Assembly: GCA_946803715.1 (NCBI GenBank)
Contig: CAMPET010000498.1
Span: forward strand, 4,020 to 18,279
DNA length: 14,260 nt
Direction: 5' to 3'
DNA from: Beroe ovata
Taxonomy: Eukaryota > Ctenophora > Nuda > Beroida > Beroidae
Below the pieces are notes generated by a model. The model ran no database searches and was not told the DNA's origin. It saw nothing but the letters and a program-made list of their open reading frames with translations. Positions 8,801 through 14,260 of the stretch are shown piece by piece (within the stretch, counting starts at the first letter, position 1; every line of letters starts with the position of its first letter). Made by a program: the position numbers and the translations under genes.

Positions 8801-9067
8801 CTTCCCTGAACTTCCTCCCCAGATGGCCCACAAGTTTCAGAACAAGGTTTGACTGTTTGCCAATCTGACAGTTCACAGTCTAATGGAACGGGCTGCAATT
8901 GAATCTCAGTAAGATGTGTATTTGTAAAATGTATCTTTGTTACAAAATTGCTTCTGCAAAGCAACTGCAAGATGTTCATAAAAAAAGCTTACCGCAGGTG
9001 CCCTTCTACGTCTCCTTAGAAATGATTCAGAAAAGCTGATAGATATCAGAAGAACAAATATCCTCAT
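2688..9067 (-). CDS. Complete TSP1-EGF type I receptor gene (13 exons)
   Basis: Joining the exons listed separately gives 1554 bp: 517 residues plus stop. All twelve junctions have GT/AG sites and matching phases. Order: signal peptide (about 1-15), five arginines (18-22), thrombospondin type 1 (about 30-84; DC, PC, SETCG, EC and CNRKC cysteines), a short EGF-like piece closing with CPQGWTGDC (84-109), five EGF-like domains (111-150, 151-192, 193-232, 233-273, 274-315; D-x-D/N-E-C in all but the second), an acidic stalk, one TM helix (about 346-367) with a YRKG stop-transfer end, and a tail of about 150 residues rich in tyrosine and acid. It is probably a plasma-membrane adhesion or signalling receptor. 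TSP1-EGF-TM architectures are common in invertebrates, but I cannot name an orthologue. The gene is head-to-head with a POLD3-like gene. The region of exons 9-12 is repeated past 11018. Confidence 0.85.
3138..3182 (-). CDS. Candidate optional 45-bp receptor exon with YQPM
   Basis: Acceptor GGTTCACATTCTCAAG, exactly 45 bp, donor GACA/GTGAGA, phase 1-1, so it can be included between exons 12 and 13 without a frameshift. The peptide is acidic like the rest of the tail ([14 protein letters not shown]). YQPM fits the Y-x-x-M motif bound by PI3-kinase p85 SH2 domains. The evidence is a good donor, fitting phases and composition; the acceptor is only fair. Confidence 0.5.
3313..3410 (-). repeat. Two diverged repeat units of about 62 bp, each with a dyad
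   Basis: CCCTTTGATCGTCCG occurs at about 3313 and again about 62 bp on. Each is followed by a palindromic partner: CGTCCG/CGGGCG around 3321-3336, and GTCCGA/TCGGAC at 3384-3397. They lie in the intron between exons 12 and 13. Copy 2 begins (11018) inside the first unit, so the contig break falls in this repeat. Confidence 0.6.
3448..3642 (-). CDS. Receptor exon 12: tyrosine-rich cytoplasmic tail
   Basis: Acceptor CGTTCATTTCAG, 195 bp, phase 1-1, donor CCAG/GTGAGA. The split Asp codon (G+AC) joins exon 11. It is very acidic with five tyrosines: EYEEP, IYEDL, TYMDV, DYVQA and TYDTE. IYEDL and YMDV are separated by six residues, the spacing of an ITAM, although the second site ends in Val. A downstream ATG-like start in this frame is really TTG (Leu), so the exon must be entered by splicing. 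Copy 2 (11139-11333) is identical. Confidence 0.88.
3938..4597. repeat. Diverged overlap with the sequence after the N
   Basis: Starting at TATGCTCTATTGATAATC, this stretch matches 4599-5251 with scattered substitutions and small indels, right up to CTTGGG immediately before the N. Ending a repeat exactly at an N is the signature of two contigs that overlap but were not merged. Confidence 0.85.
4096..4181 (-). CDS. Duplicate of receptor exon 11 (divergent copy)
   Basis: It has the same acceptor and donor as 4751-4836 and the same 28-residue peptide. The four differing bases (CTG/CTA, AAA/AAG, CCT/CCA, CAT/CAC on the coding strand) are all silent. Because the exon is 86 bp, including both copies in one mRNA would shift the frame. 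It is therefore best explained as the other allele left beside a contig join at 4598, or less likely as one of two mutually exclusive exons. Confidence 0.7.
4598..4598. other. Single N: probable contig join 1
   Basis: The only ambiguous base in this part of the window. The sequence before it repeats the sequence after it. Confidence 0.85.
4751..4836 (-). CDS. Receptor exon 11: juxtamembrane tail
   Basis: Acceptor TTATTTCCCGCAG, 86 bp, donor TTAG/GTGAGC. It encodes 28 residues, starting [14 protein letters not shown] and ending ILFSPDLL. Entry phase 2 and exit phase 1 match exons 10 and 12. A second version at 4096-4181 encodes the same peptide with four silent changes, which confirms it is coding. 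Confidence 0.85.
4837..5445 (-). other. Intron between receptor exons 10 and 11
   Basis: 609 bp, donor GTGGGT, acceptor CCCGCAG. Identical in copy 2 (11860-12468). I see no further exon in it. Confidence 0.7.
5446..5608 (-). CDS. Receptor exon 10: stalk and transmembrane helix
   Basis: Acceptor ATCAATCACGCCAG, 163 bp, phase 1 in and 2 out. An acidic, glycine-rich stalk ([15 protein letters not shown], then GGDGPDKD) precedes a hydrophobic helix starting [15 protein letters not shown] and ending CYRKG. The donor that keeps the downstream frame is GG/GTGGGT at 5445. A second donor, GTAAAT, lies 4 bp further on (5441) and would shift the frame. The acceptor sits at the edge of a 32-bp minisatellite. 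Copy 2 (12469-12631) is identical. Confidence 0.9.
5609..6279 (-). other. Intron between receptor exons 9 and 10
   Basis: 671 bp, donor GTGAGT, acceptor in the minisatellite at 5611. Mostly AT-rich. I see no cysteine-rich or hydrophobic exon in it on the - strand. Confidence 0.7.
5611..5727. repeat. 32-bp minisatellite next to the TM exon acceptor
   Basis: Two exact 32-bp units (5611-5642, 5643-5674) beginning GGCGTGATTGATAGGTGGTG, a diverged third from 5675, and a short GGCGTGATTG echo at 5718. Copy 2 has the same array from 12634. On the - strand the unit end TATCAATCACGCC forms the 3' splice site of exon 10. Confidence 0.9.
6280..6405 (-). CDS. Receptor exon 9: calcium-binding EGF 5
   Basis: A 126-bp phase 1-1 exon with acceptor TCTCTCCTAG and donor TCAT/GTGAGT. 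It carries DVNEC and [10 protein letters not shown]. The exit base T joins GT of the next exon to give one extra cysteine just outside the EGF fold, near another stalk cysteine (GAC). Confidence 0.92.
6406..6730 (-). other. Intron between receptor exons 8 and 9, length-variable
   Basis: 325 bp here but 143 bp in copy 2. The extra DNA includes two GAAGGCCGAAGA units (6499-6510, 6519-6530) and about 6595-6712, absent from copy 2. Copy 2 instead has an expanded CT run beside the donor. Confidence 0.7.
6731..6853 (-). CDS. Receptor exon 8: calcium-binding EGF 4
   Basis: A 123-bp phase 1-1 exon with acceptor GTGTTTGCAG and donor GTGAGA. It carries DIDEC and [10 protein letters not shown]. The second copy differs by Gly to Asp, Gln to Leu and several silent changes. 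Confidence 0.92.
7049..7168 (-). CDS. Receptor exon 7: calcium-binding EGF 3
   Basis: A 120-bp phase 1-1 exon with acceptor TATCCCCAG and donor GTTAGT. It carries DINEC and [10 protein letters not shown]. The second copy at 13898-14017 has Thr for the Ile after the third cysteine, plus two silent changes. Confidence 0.92.
7169..7809 (-). other. Intron between receptor exons 6 and 7
   Basis: 641 bp. It contains GTGGTGTCA motifs at 7668 and 7720 and a near-palindrome (CCAATCA 7692-7698, TGATTGG 7706-7712) between them. The duplicated block stops being visible at 7411 only because the window ends. No further exon seen. Confidence 0.65.
7810..7935 (-). CDS. Receptor exon 6: EGF 2, weak calcium site
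   Basis: A 126-bp phase 1-1 exon with acceptor CCACCAG and donor GTGAGC. It begins DLAEC rather than D-x-D/N-E-C and has [11 protein letters not shown] where calcium-binding EGFs have Asn or Asp. The six cysteines are intact, so it folds as EGF but probably binds calcium poorly. Confidence 0.9.
7936..8261 (-). other. Intron between receptor exons 5 and 6
   Basis: 326 bp, AT-rich, donor GTAAGT, acceptor CCACCAG. Nothing else seen in it. Confidence 0.65.
8262..8381 (-). CDS. Receptor exon 5: calcium-binding EGF 1
   Basis: A 120-bp phase 1-1 exon with acceptor CTCTCCTACAG and donor GTAAGT. DVDEC start, six cysteines, and [10 protein letters not shown], which fits C-x-N-x4-Y-x-C, so calcium binding is expected. 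Confidence 0.92.
8483..8582 (-). CDS. Receptor exon 4: TSP1 end and EGF-like piece
   Basis: Acceptor CAACCTTTCTCAG, 33 codons plus one base, donor AAGG/GTAATG. LKCNRKC supplies the last two TSP1 cysteines (the CNxxxC ending), and [16 protein letters not shown] is the second half of an EGF-like fold. It switches the gene from phase 0 to phase 1, the class used by all the EGF exons. Confidence 0.88.
8658..8721 (-). CDS. Receptor exon 3: second half of TSP1 domain
   Basis: Acceptor CAAATGCTTCAG, one base plus 21 codons, donor AACA/GTGAGT. With exon 2 it reads [20 protein letters not shown], the R-x-x-I, NGG and C-x-x-x-E-x-E positions of a TSP1 repeat. It enters in phase 2 and leaves in phase 0, both matching its neighbours. 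Too short to stand out as an open frame. Confidence 0.88.
8801..8892 (-). CDS. Receptor exon 2: first half of TSP1 domain
   Basis: Acceptor ATTCAATTGCAG, 30 codons plus two bases, donor GGAAG/GTGAAT. It carries [18 protein letters not shown], the C-x-S-x-W and CSxTCG hallmarks of a thrombospondin type 1 repeat. Exit phase 2 requires a second TSP1 exon, found at 8721. Confidence 0.9.
8993..9067 (-). CDS. Receptor exon 1: signal peptide
   Basis: ATG at 9067, 25 codons, donor GCG/GTAAGC, exit phase 0. It encodes [15 protein letters not shown], a short hydrophobic secretion signal, then FL and five arginines before APA. The arginine run looks like a proprotein-convertase site. The phase 0 exit matches exon 2 exactly. 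Confidence 0.8.
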
Positions 9068-10339
9068 TTGCCACAGGAAAAAGTATTCACATTATCAGTG
9101 ATGCTATGAGACAAACTCTTTGGGTCATTGGGCTTGAAACTAAATCATTTAGAAGATGAATTGAATATTGACATTTGACATTACCACTGTTACATCAGCT
9201 AGAAGTAGAATGGACTAGAACCAATGCAGTCAGAGTGACTCAGGGCCCATCCCCCAATTAGTACTAGACTTAATCAAGTATGAATGTCTCCAGGTCTCCT
9301 AATATATTAGCAAATATATCTCATTCTAAGTACGATTCCTACTAACAGACATAGAACCAATAACATTTTAATTTGACTACTGCATCACTGACCATAAGTC
9401 ACCAGGATAAATGATGAAATAAATTTAATAGAATAAAACTCTGAAATATATAACTTGTGCACACGTTGCGCGCCCCTGTTCCACTCATTGAACTGAAAAG
9501 TCCAAACCACGGAGACGCGCAGTGCGCGCGCGGATTATTTGGGTCACGCAGCGCGGGAACAGACGCGCGGAAAAAACTGATATAACATCTAGCAACTTAG
9601 TCGATGAAGCTCGACGCGCGCGCCGCACGCGCGCGAAATTAAAATTAAGCGACATGACATGTCGCGTCGCAACAGCACAGCCATCAGTTATGTCGCGCGT
9701 CACATATCAGGCTGCACAGTGCACTGATAAGCTTGTACGCGCCGCGCGGCGTGGGGCGCACGCGCAGTAAAACTTGTGATGCCAATAGAATAAATAACAT
9801 AACCACGTTTACAAGATAAGTATCTATGTCACAACATAAGTATCTATGTTACATCTATTTTCTTTGTATCTGTTGGTTGATATTCTATTCTATTCTATAT
9901 GTAACAGTGGTAATGTAACTTATCCTGTTTTAAATACAAGGTGCAAACAATGGGTAATGCTAATCAGTTGAAAATTTGTGGGATCAAATAGTGCCTTTTT
10001 GTGTATATCATGGCTGCAGAAAATGATGTAGAATTAGCTCAAGTTACATTATACAGTGTAGATAGACCAAAAATTCATTCATCATAATACCATACTTAAT
10101 AACTTAACTCAATACTATACTCCACTCAATGCCCATAATAAATTCTTGTCCTTTGAGATAAAATTGAGCCATCAAGCTTTATCACATTTCTTACCATAGC
10201 AAAGTTGGCTACTATTACTGAGGCACTACAAATAAAACACAAGGTCCAAGACAAACCTTCATTATTTTCTGAAGTTTTGATGTATCATATCTATGATGAT
10301 ATTTTAAATGAATCTTTTAAAAGTCGTAATCCCCCTAGC
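9068..10339. promoter_or_regulatory. Shared upstream region of two divergent genes
   Basis: The receptor ATG (9067, -) and the POLD3-like ATG (10340, +) face away from each other across about 1.27 kb. The flanks are AT-rich; the centre is a CpG-rich patch at 9465-9770. Other contents are a CTATT-type run near 9880 and a repeated ATAAGTATCTATGT at about 9818 and 9837. Bidirectional promoter use is inferred from layout only. Confidence 0.45.
9465..9770. promoter_or_regulatory. CpG-rich patch between divergent genes
   Basis: Dense GCGCGC and CGCGCG words over about 300 bp, unlike both AT-rich flanks. It includes a near-perfect inverted repeat, GCGACATG-A-CATGTCGC (9648-9664). Open frames on both strands here result from low stop-codon density. 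It could be a bidirectional promoter core or an inserted GC-rich element. Confidence 0.5.
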
Positions 10340-10408
10340 ATGGGTATTGAAGATCTAGGCCTGCTGCTTGAGAACATTGAGGAATATGTCATGGAACAGA
10401 AGAAAGTG
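10340..10408 (+). CDS. POLD3: POLD3-like exon 1
   Basis: 23 codons from ATG 10340 (MGIEDLGLLLENIEEYV onward), donor AAAGTG/GTAGGC, exit phase 0. The first four to eight residues are not conserved with vertebrate POLD3; the LENIEEY block is. Confidence 0.82.
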
Positions 10409-10840
10409 GTAGGCAATAATTGTTCAAATATAATGTCTGAATGGATACCATGATTTTTTTTCGGATCTGGATCTATTCTGTTCTTAATACAGCCTTATAA
10501 AGCAACTTTTTCCATTGATTATTTAGCAAAAATATCTCAGGTAACATATAAATGGATGAGCAGAACATTCTCAATAAATGTGAATCAAGCCAAGCAGTAA
10601 GTTTTTCTTAGCTCAACAAATTGTAGAAGTGCTACCTGGCTTTATTTCAATTTTTCAACATAATACACCTTATCTTTATCTTTTTTGATAGGGACCCTAC
10701 TAAGTGGAATCTCCATGAAATAATTCTATTTTGCCAGGTTGCTTGCCATTTTCCACATGAAGCACAAAAACATGAAGCACAAGAGTATTCAGGGGACTTA
10801 TTATGTCAGTGGAATGAGGACAAACTCTCAGGGAGTTTTG
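10340..10840 (+). CDS. POLD3: DNA polymerase delta subunit 3 (p66/POLD3), N-terminal exons, partial
   Basis: Three phase-matched exons give 76 residues. LENIEEYVMEQKKVVTYKW and NVNQAKQ closely match the start of animal POLD3 (LENIDEFV...IVTYKW...VNQAKQ), and TYYVSG matches its TYLVSG segment. POLD3 is the accessory subunit that binds the B-subunit POLD2 through this N-terminal winged-helix region and PCNA through a C-terminal PIP box, in lagging-strand synthesis and break-induced replication. I chose ATG 10340 because it puts the conserved block at the usual distance from the start. The frame is open upstream to 10205, with another ATG at 10280. The rest of the gene (the human protein has over 450 residues) is missing because the N at 11017 interrupts intron 3. 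Confidence 0.87.
10541..10596 (+). CDS. POLD3: POLD3-like exon 2
   Basis: Acceptor AATATCTCAG, 18 codons plus two bases, donor GTAAGT. It encodes VTYKWMSRTFSINVNQAK. The split CA+G codon restores the conserved Gln of NQAKQ. Confidence 0.88.
10738..10840 (+). CDS. POLD3: POLD3-like exon 3
   Basis: Acceptor TTTTGCCAG, one base plus 34 codons, donor TTTTG/GTAGGT. It includes a duplicated MKHK pair and GTYYVSG, which aligns with the TYLVSG strand of POLD3. An earlier AG at 10691 would not continue the conserved frame. Confidence 0.8.
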
Positions 10841-11016
10841 GTAGGTATATACTTGGTTTTATCCATATTTGGTGGAGTTTTCATGCCAATAAATAGATTG
10901 AGCTGAAGACTCGAAATTTCTATCACAATAAGAAACTTGGACAGTCAAACTTTCATGTCGATCCGAAAGTCAGTTCCCAAGTTGAGGGCCGACATAACCC
11001 CTTATCAGTATAAAAC
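10841..11016 (+). other. Start of POLD3-like intron 3, cut by a gap
   Basis: AT-rich, no exon seen. The contig ends at the N. Confidence 0.6.
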
Positions 11017-11017
11017 N
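11017..11017. other. Single N: probable contig join 2
   Basis: Upstream is the POLD3 intron on the + strand. Downstream, mid-repeat, is the 3' half of a receptor gene copy on the - strand. Both genes are truncated here. Confidence 0.85.
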
Positions 11018-11138
11018 TTTTCGGGCGACCCTCCCTTCAATGCACACATCCTTCACGGACAGCCCCCTTTGATCGTCCGACTTCGGACTACCCTCCCCTC
11101 CCAGACAGCCCCGTAGTAATATGTTATAGCACTCTCAC

Positions 11139-11333
11139 CTGGTTCTCCCTCCTCAGTATCATACGTAGCTTGCACATAGTCATTCTCCGCCATTTTCACG
11201 GCCGATTCCTGCTCTTTAGAGGACTGCTCCTGTTTTCCGTCGCCAACATCCATGTAGGTCGGTACTTCATCAGGGAGGTCTTCGTAAATGGCATCCAACG
11301 GTTCTTCATACTCACCGCTAGCTTCCCCCTCGT
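11139..11333 (-). CDS. Copy 2: tyrosine-rich tail exon
   Basis: Identical to 3448-3642, ending at the same GTGAGA donor. The intron after it is cut at 11017. Confidence 0.87.
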
Positions 11334-14017
11334 CTGAAATGAACGGGTTTTGTAGATATCATCTGAGCATGAAATAGCGGAAATTTGTGAAATAGTTTTA
11401 TTTTGATTGCTAATTGACATCGACGCGCATAAGCCGCGCGGTTTAACATGAAAATGATTTCGCGCGATACGAATAATTCCCTCCAAATGAGATAATGAAA
11501 TATGATAATGAGGTGATTGATGCCAGGTGAGTCAACACTTTGATCCGTGTTGTCAGACAGTCAAATGTAAGCATGGAACGTGAAGGATGGTCGCTCAGAA
11601 TCAATGTTGTCTTCGCCTGCTATGCTCTATTGATAATCATGGAAACGAGAAGAATCCAAGTCCCAGCTTTAAGTTAACGCACACAGATAACATTGCTTTA
11701 ATACACTGGTCAATTCCAATAGTAGAAATAATCAATTCCAAAGAGAGGGAAAGGGCCCGGGAGTTGTGCTCACCTAACAAATCCGGGCTAAATAGGATGT
11801 TGTTATGTCGAGGGATTGTGGAAATTGGAGGAGGTTTGGGAATGAGCAGCCTGTGATACCTGCGGGAAATAAGGTTATTTCACTGTAGAATAATGAAAAT
11901 AATGAAAAGTTATGAGAGTCACATGGAATTTAATTCACACATTTCAAATATTTGTTGCAGATGCTCCTTCATTTCTCAACATGGCAGTCATTTGAGATGA
12001 ATCTCAGAAACCATCTCAGATCAATCTTTTATGTCGATCATATGACAATTCATAATCCAGTACTCAGCGATGTCATGATTTGAATACATCCCGAGTCATA
12101 GGACTGACAGTATTTATGACAGTGTAAACGAGAACTCGTCTTAAATTACAGGAATGATTATTTGGAAATGACGTTACAGTGACTACCTCATTGATAGGTA
12201 CATATGAAAGTTGAGAAGAGGACAAAACTGGCTCAAACAAACGCAGAGCGGCTAAGAAGAATGATTCTTGGGAACCGAGAGGCGAACAGTCTTAGACATA
12301 CGACAGTTGCCAAGTACAGTAAGCAGTACAACTGTCGACATTTCTAACATTTGCTTCATTACTGCGTATCTCTGTCACAAGTCACACGGCAACAATCGTA
12401 ACATTCACCGCATAAATCGGAAATAAATCAGTGTAACACACGCAAAGTTAACATCAACATTTACCCACCCCTTCCTATAGCATAGCAGAACAAGCATGAG
12501 CACCAGCACAAGGCACGCAATTAGCAGCACTCCGATAATCCAGCTGTACATGGTGTCTTTATCGGGGCCGTCTCCTCCCGCCGCCACACGCTCACGAGCC
12601 GATTCACATGCCCCCTCGTCATCCGCCGTACCTGGCGTGATTGATAGGTGGTGAAACAGTCATGCGGCGTGATTGATAGGTGGTGAAACAGTCATGCGGC
12701 GTGATAGACACGTGGTAAACTGGTATAATAATAAACTGGTGGCGTGATTGAGTGGTGATCGTATCACAAGCAGACTCTCTATATTTCGGTTATGTTCCCT
12801 ATGTATGTTATGTAGCTCCCTATCATCCATCTACTCAAACTATGGTTTTTGTAGCATTAATAGGTCGATGATTAAATGGGATGGAAAGGTGGATATGAAA
12901 ACAAAACATAGACATTCATGTGAGTAGTATGATAATGTGTCTTAAAACAATCAAACCATGCAAAAACGCAAGGAAATGTTTTAAAACACGAGGATATACA
13001 TACAAGGAGCGGTTTTTACGGGCTTTTCTGTTACGGGTGCTGCAAAGAGTTAGCGTACAAAAACCACAATTGGCTATATAATGATCAACAGTAAACGCTG
13101 TTTACGACAGAAACTTTTTACTTGCGGTGTTAGAAGTTGTATTGTCTACACAATACACATACATGATGTGTATTGAGAGCTGAACACTGGCAAGCAGCAT
13201 TTGCTTGAGCAGAGGACAAATACATGTATAATAATGAAAGGTTATAGTAAATATAGGCATAGAATCGATCCCGCTAGTCTCACAACACGACATCACAGGA
13301 TTGAACTCCGCCACTCACATGAACACGTCCTCATATCGGGGTTGATGGTCCAGGGCTTGACACACGCACACGTGTAACTCCCCCGCACGTTTACACACAG
13401 TTGCTCGCAGAGGGTTGCTCCGTGTTGCTCGCACTCGTTTACATCTAGGGGAGAGAGGTTGAAAGTTACAAACAACAATGGAAAAAGAAAAACAAACAAT
13501 GATAAACAGTTCATTGAACCACCCCTCGGCCCATAGAGCTTTGTCAAGGACATAAAATCTCTCTCTCTCTCTCCCTCTCCCTCTCACCATCGCATCTCCG
13601 TCTATCCTCATTGAGCGTATATCCCAGAGCACAGGAACACCGATAACCGCCCTCCGTGTTCACACACTCCTGATCACAATCTCCGTTATCTACAGCACAC
13701 TCGTCAATGTCTGCAAACACAAGGAAATGTTTTAGTTTATAAAAAATGAATTGGATTATCGAGGAAATAAAATGCGTGAAATGAAGCAGGGATTGATTGA
13801 GTGACGTTGAAAGCCAGGTTTCACATAAATTCTGCACATCTCTGCTGAATTATGTCAAACGGGATCCCATTTTCTTCCTCTTAAATTATCTACTAACCTA
13901 CACACGTTTTCATGTCTGTTTTTCTGAAGAATCCAGAGGCACATTCACACTGATAATCTCCGGGAATATTAGTACAGGAGAACTGACACTCGTTAACTCC
14001 CTTACACTCGTTAATAT
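11139..14017 (-). CDS. Second copy of the TSP1-EGF receptor, 3' half, partial
   Basis: Six exons of the same gene as 2688-9067: EGF 3 (14017-13898), EGF 4 (13710-13588), EGF 5 (13444-13319), stalk and TM (12631-12469), juxtamembrane (11859-11774) and tyrosine tail (11333-11139). All splice sites, lengths and phases are kept and no stop or frameshift is seen. Juxtamembrane, TM and tail exons are identical to copy 1 (the 4751 version for the juxtamembrane). The EGF exons carry a few replacements (Ile to Thr, Gly to Asp, Gln to Leu, Thr to Pro) among more silent changes. The 5' exons lie beyond the window, and the C-terminal exon is lost at the N (11017). It is most likely the other allele placed after copy 1; a recent tandem paralogue is possible. 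Confidence 0.85.
11334..11773 (-). other. Copy 2 intron between tail and juxtamembrane exons
   Basis: 440 bp, continuous. Its proximal part (to 11393) is identical to copy 1, and 11394-11621 is diverged. No exon seen. Confidence 0.7.
11774..11859 (-). CDS. Copy 2: juxtamembrane exon
   Basis: Identical to 4751-4836. Copy 2 has only one version of this exon, which argues that the doubled exon in copy 1 is not a real gene feature. Confidence 0.85.
11860..12468 (-). other. Copy 2 intron between juxtamembrane and TM exons
   Basis: Identical by eye to 4837-5445. No exon seen. Confidence 0.7.
12469..12631 (-). CDS. Copy 2: stalk and TM exon
   Basis: Identical to 5446-5608, including the two nested donors and the adjacent 32-bp minisatellite. 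Confidence 0.88.
12632..13318 (-). other. Copy 2 intron between TM and EGF 5 exons
   Basis: 687 bp. Contains the minisatellite from 12634. Identical to copy 1 until about 13145, then diverged. No exon seen. Confidence 0.7.
12634..12750. repeat. Copy 2 of the 32-bp minisatellite
   Basis: Units at 12634-12665 and 12666-12697, a diverged third from 12698 and an echo at 12741. Same unit count as copy 1. Confidence 0.9.
13319..13444 (-). CDS. Copy 2: calcium-binding EGF 5 exon
   Basis: A 126-bp phase 1-1 exon, DVNEC start. The only replacement seen against copy 1 is NPDM for NTDM. Confidence 0.9.
13557..13587. repeat. CT microsatellite beside a splice donor
   Basis: Alternating C and T from about 13557, broken by CCC twice, ending in CTCTCACC. 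Read on the - strand, the GTGAGAG donor of the EGF 4 exon is the first part of the GA run. Copy 1 has only a short CTCTCTCTC here (6720-6728). Confidence 0.85.
13588..13710 (-). CDS. Copy 2: calcium-binding EGF 4 exon
   Basis: A 123-bp phase 1-1 exon, DIDEC start. It has NGDC in place of NGGC and CALGY in place of CAQGY. Its donor GTGAGAG runs straight into an expanded GA/CT microsatellite. Confidence 0.9.
13898..14017 (-). CDS. Copy 2: calcium-binding EGF 3 exon
   Basis: A 120-bp phase 1-1 exon, DINEC start and [10 protein letters not shown]. One replacement and two silent changes against 7049-7168. Confidence 0.9.
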
Positions 14018-14260
14018 CTGGGGATAGCACACCACTGACAGGCGATTTCCTTATATGGTATAAGTCTTTACCATATTTGGAAGTAGTGAAAAATACGTAA
14101 AGAAGCCACATGATAATATATGCTGATACACAGTCTAAACAAATGTCTTTGCCTTGTGTTTAAATACCTATACGGTGAGAAGATTTGTAAGACAGGTAAT
14201 CGTATACGAGAATTATTATTTCGGCAAGATAAACATACTCTACAAGAATTTGGGGTCTCC
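14018..14260 (-). other. Copy 2 intron upstream of EGF 3, running off the window
   Basis: Matches 7169-7411 closely. Upstream exons of copy 2 would lie beyond 14260. Confidence 0.75.

Larger units (their letters stand above)
11018..14260. repeat. Duplicated block, copy 2
   Basis: Matches 3327-3937 (offset 7691 at its start) and then 4599-7411 (offset 7023 up to 13145; 6849 at the window end). It lacks the extra diverged 660 bp found at 3938-4597, so it gives the continuous order of the region. Confidence 0.9.

Noticed and set aside
9485-9770. Open frames on both strands in the CpG-rich patch
   Set aside because: GC-rich DNA lacks stops in many frames. The translations are arginine/alanine-rich with no domain, and both strands are open together.
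10011-10087. Short + strand ATG frame (about 25 codons) upstream of POLD3
   Set aside because: It stops quickly, has no donor in phase with the POLD3 exon and no similarity I recognise. At most it is an upstream open frame in a leader.
10691-10737. Earlier acceptor (TTTTTTGATAG) for POLD3 exon 3
   Set aside because: It would insert residues not found in POLD3. The CCAG at 10737 restores NQAKQ and the conserved TYxVSG strand in frame.
11018-14260. A diverged functional paralogue of the receptor
   Set aside because: Not excluded, but long identical tracts, an N exactly at its edge and truncation of both neighbours at that N make an allelic contig more likely.

Overview
This is animal nuclear DNA. 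Coding sequence is split into small exons with GT/AG introns. The main gene is built from extracellular modules (thrombospondin type 1, calcium-binding EGF) carried on phase-1 exons, and a metazoan-type DNA polymerase delta subunit 3 gene is also present. Introns are short (about 60 to 1,100 bp) and the non-coding DNA is AT-rich with small CpG-rich patches. This would fit a compact, highly heterozygous invertebrate genome, perhaps a sponge or another early-branching animal, but the sequence alone does not fix the species.

Layout. 1-62 is a CA microsatellite. About 965-2338 (+) holds two phase-matched exons of an unrecognised coiled-coil protein behind a CpG-rich patch (about 865-912). 9067 down to 2688 (-) holds a complete gene that I reconstructed exon by exon: signal peptide, TSP1, a partial EGF, five EGF-like domains (four with full calcium-binding signatures), one transmembrane segment and a tyrosine-rich cytoplasmic tail. 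It has 13 exons and 517 residues, or 532 with an optional 45-bp exon; every junction is in phase. About 9068-10339 is the shared upstream region, with a CpG-rich patch at 9465-9770, between this gene and a head-to-head POLD3-like gene on the + strand (first three coding exons, 10340-10840). The POLD3 gene is cut off by an N at 11017. 11018-14260 is a second copy of the 3' half of the receptor gene (tail, juxtamembrane, TM and three EGF exons).

The two single Ns (4598 and 11017) matter. The 660 bp before 4598 repeat the bases just after it with a few percent divergence. The sequence after 11017 restarts inside the receptor gene and repeats 3327-7411. The simplest reading is three contigs, partly alternative haplotypes, placed end to end. 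A real segmental duplication is the alternative.

The receptor is probably a type I plasma-membrane protein whose TSP1/EGF ectodomain binds a matrix or cell-surface ligand. Its tail carries SH2-type tyrosine motifs: an ITAM-like pair, YxxM in the optional exon, and YxN at the C-terminus. That role is inferred from motifs; the exon structure is read directly from the sequence.
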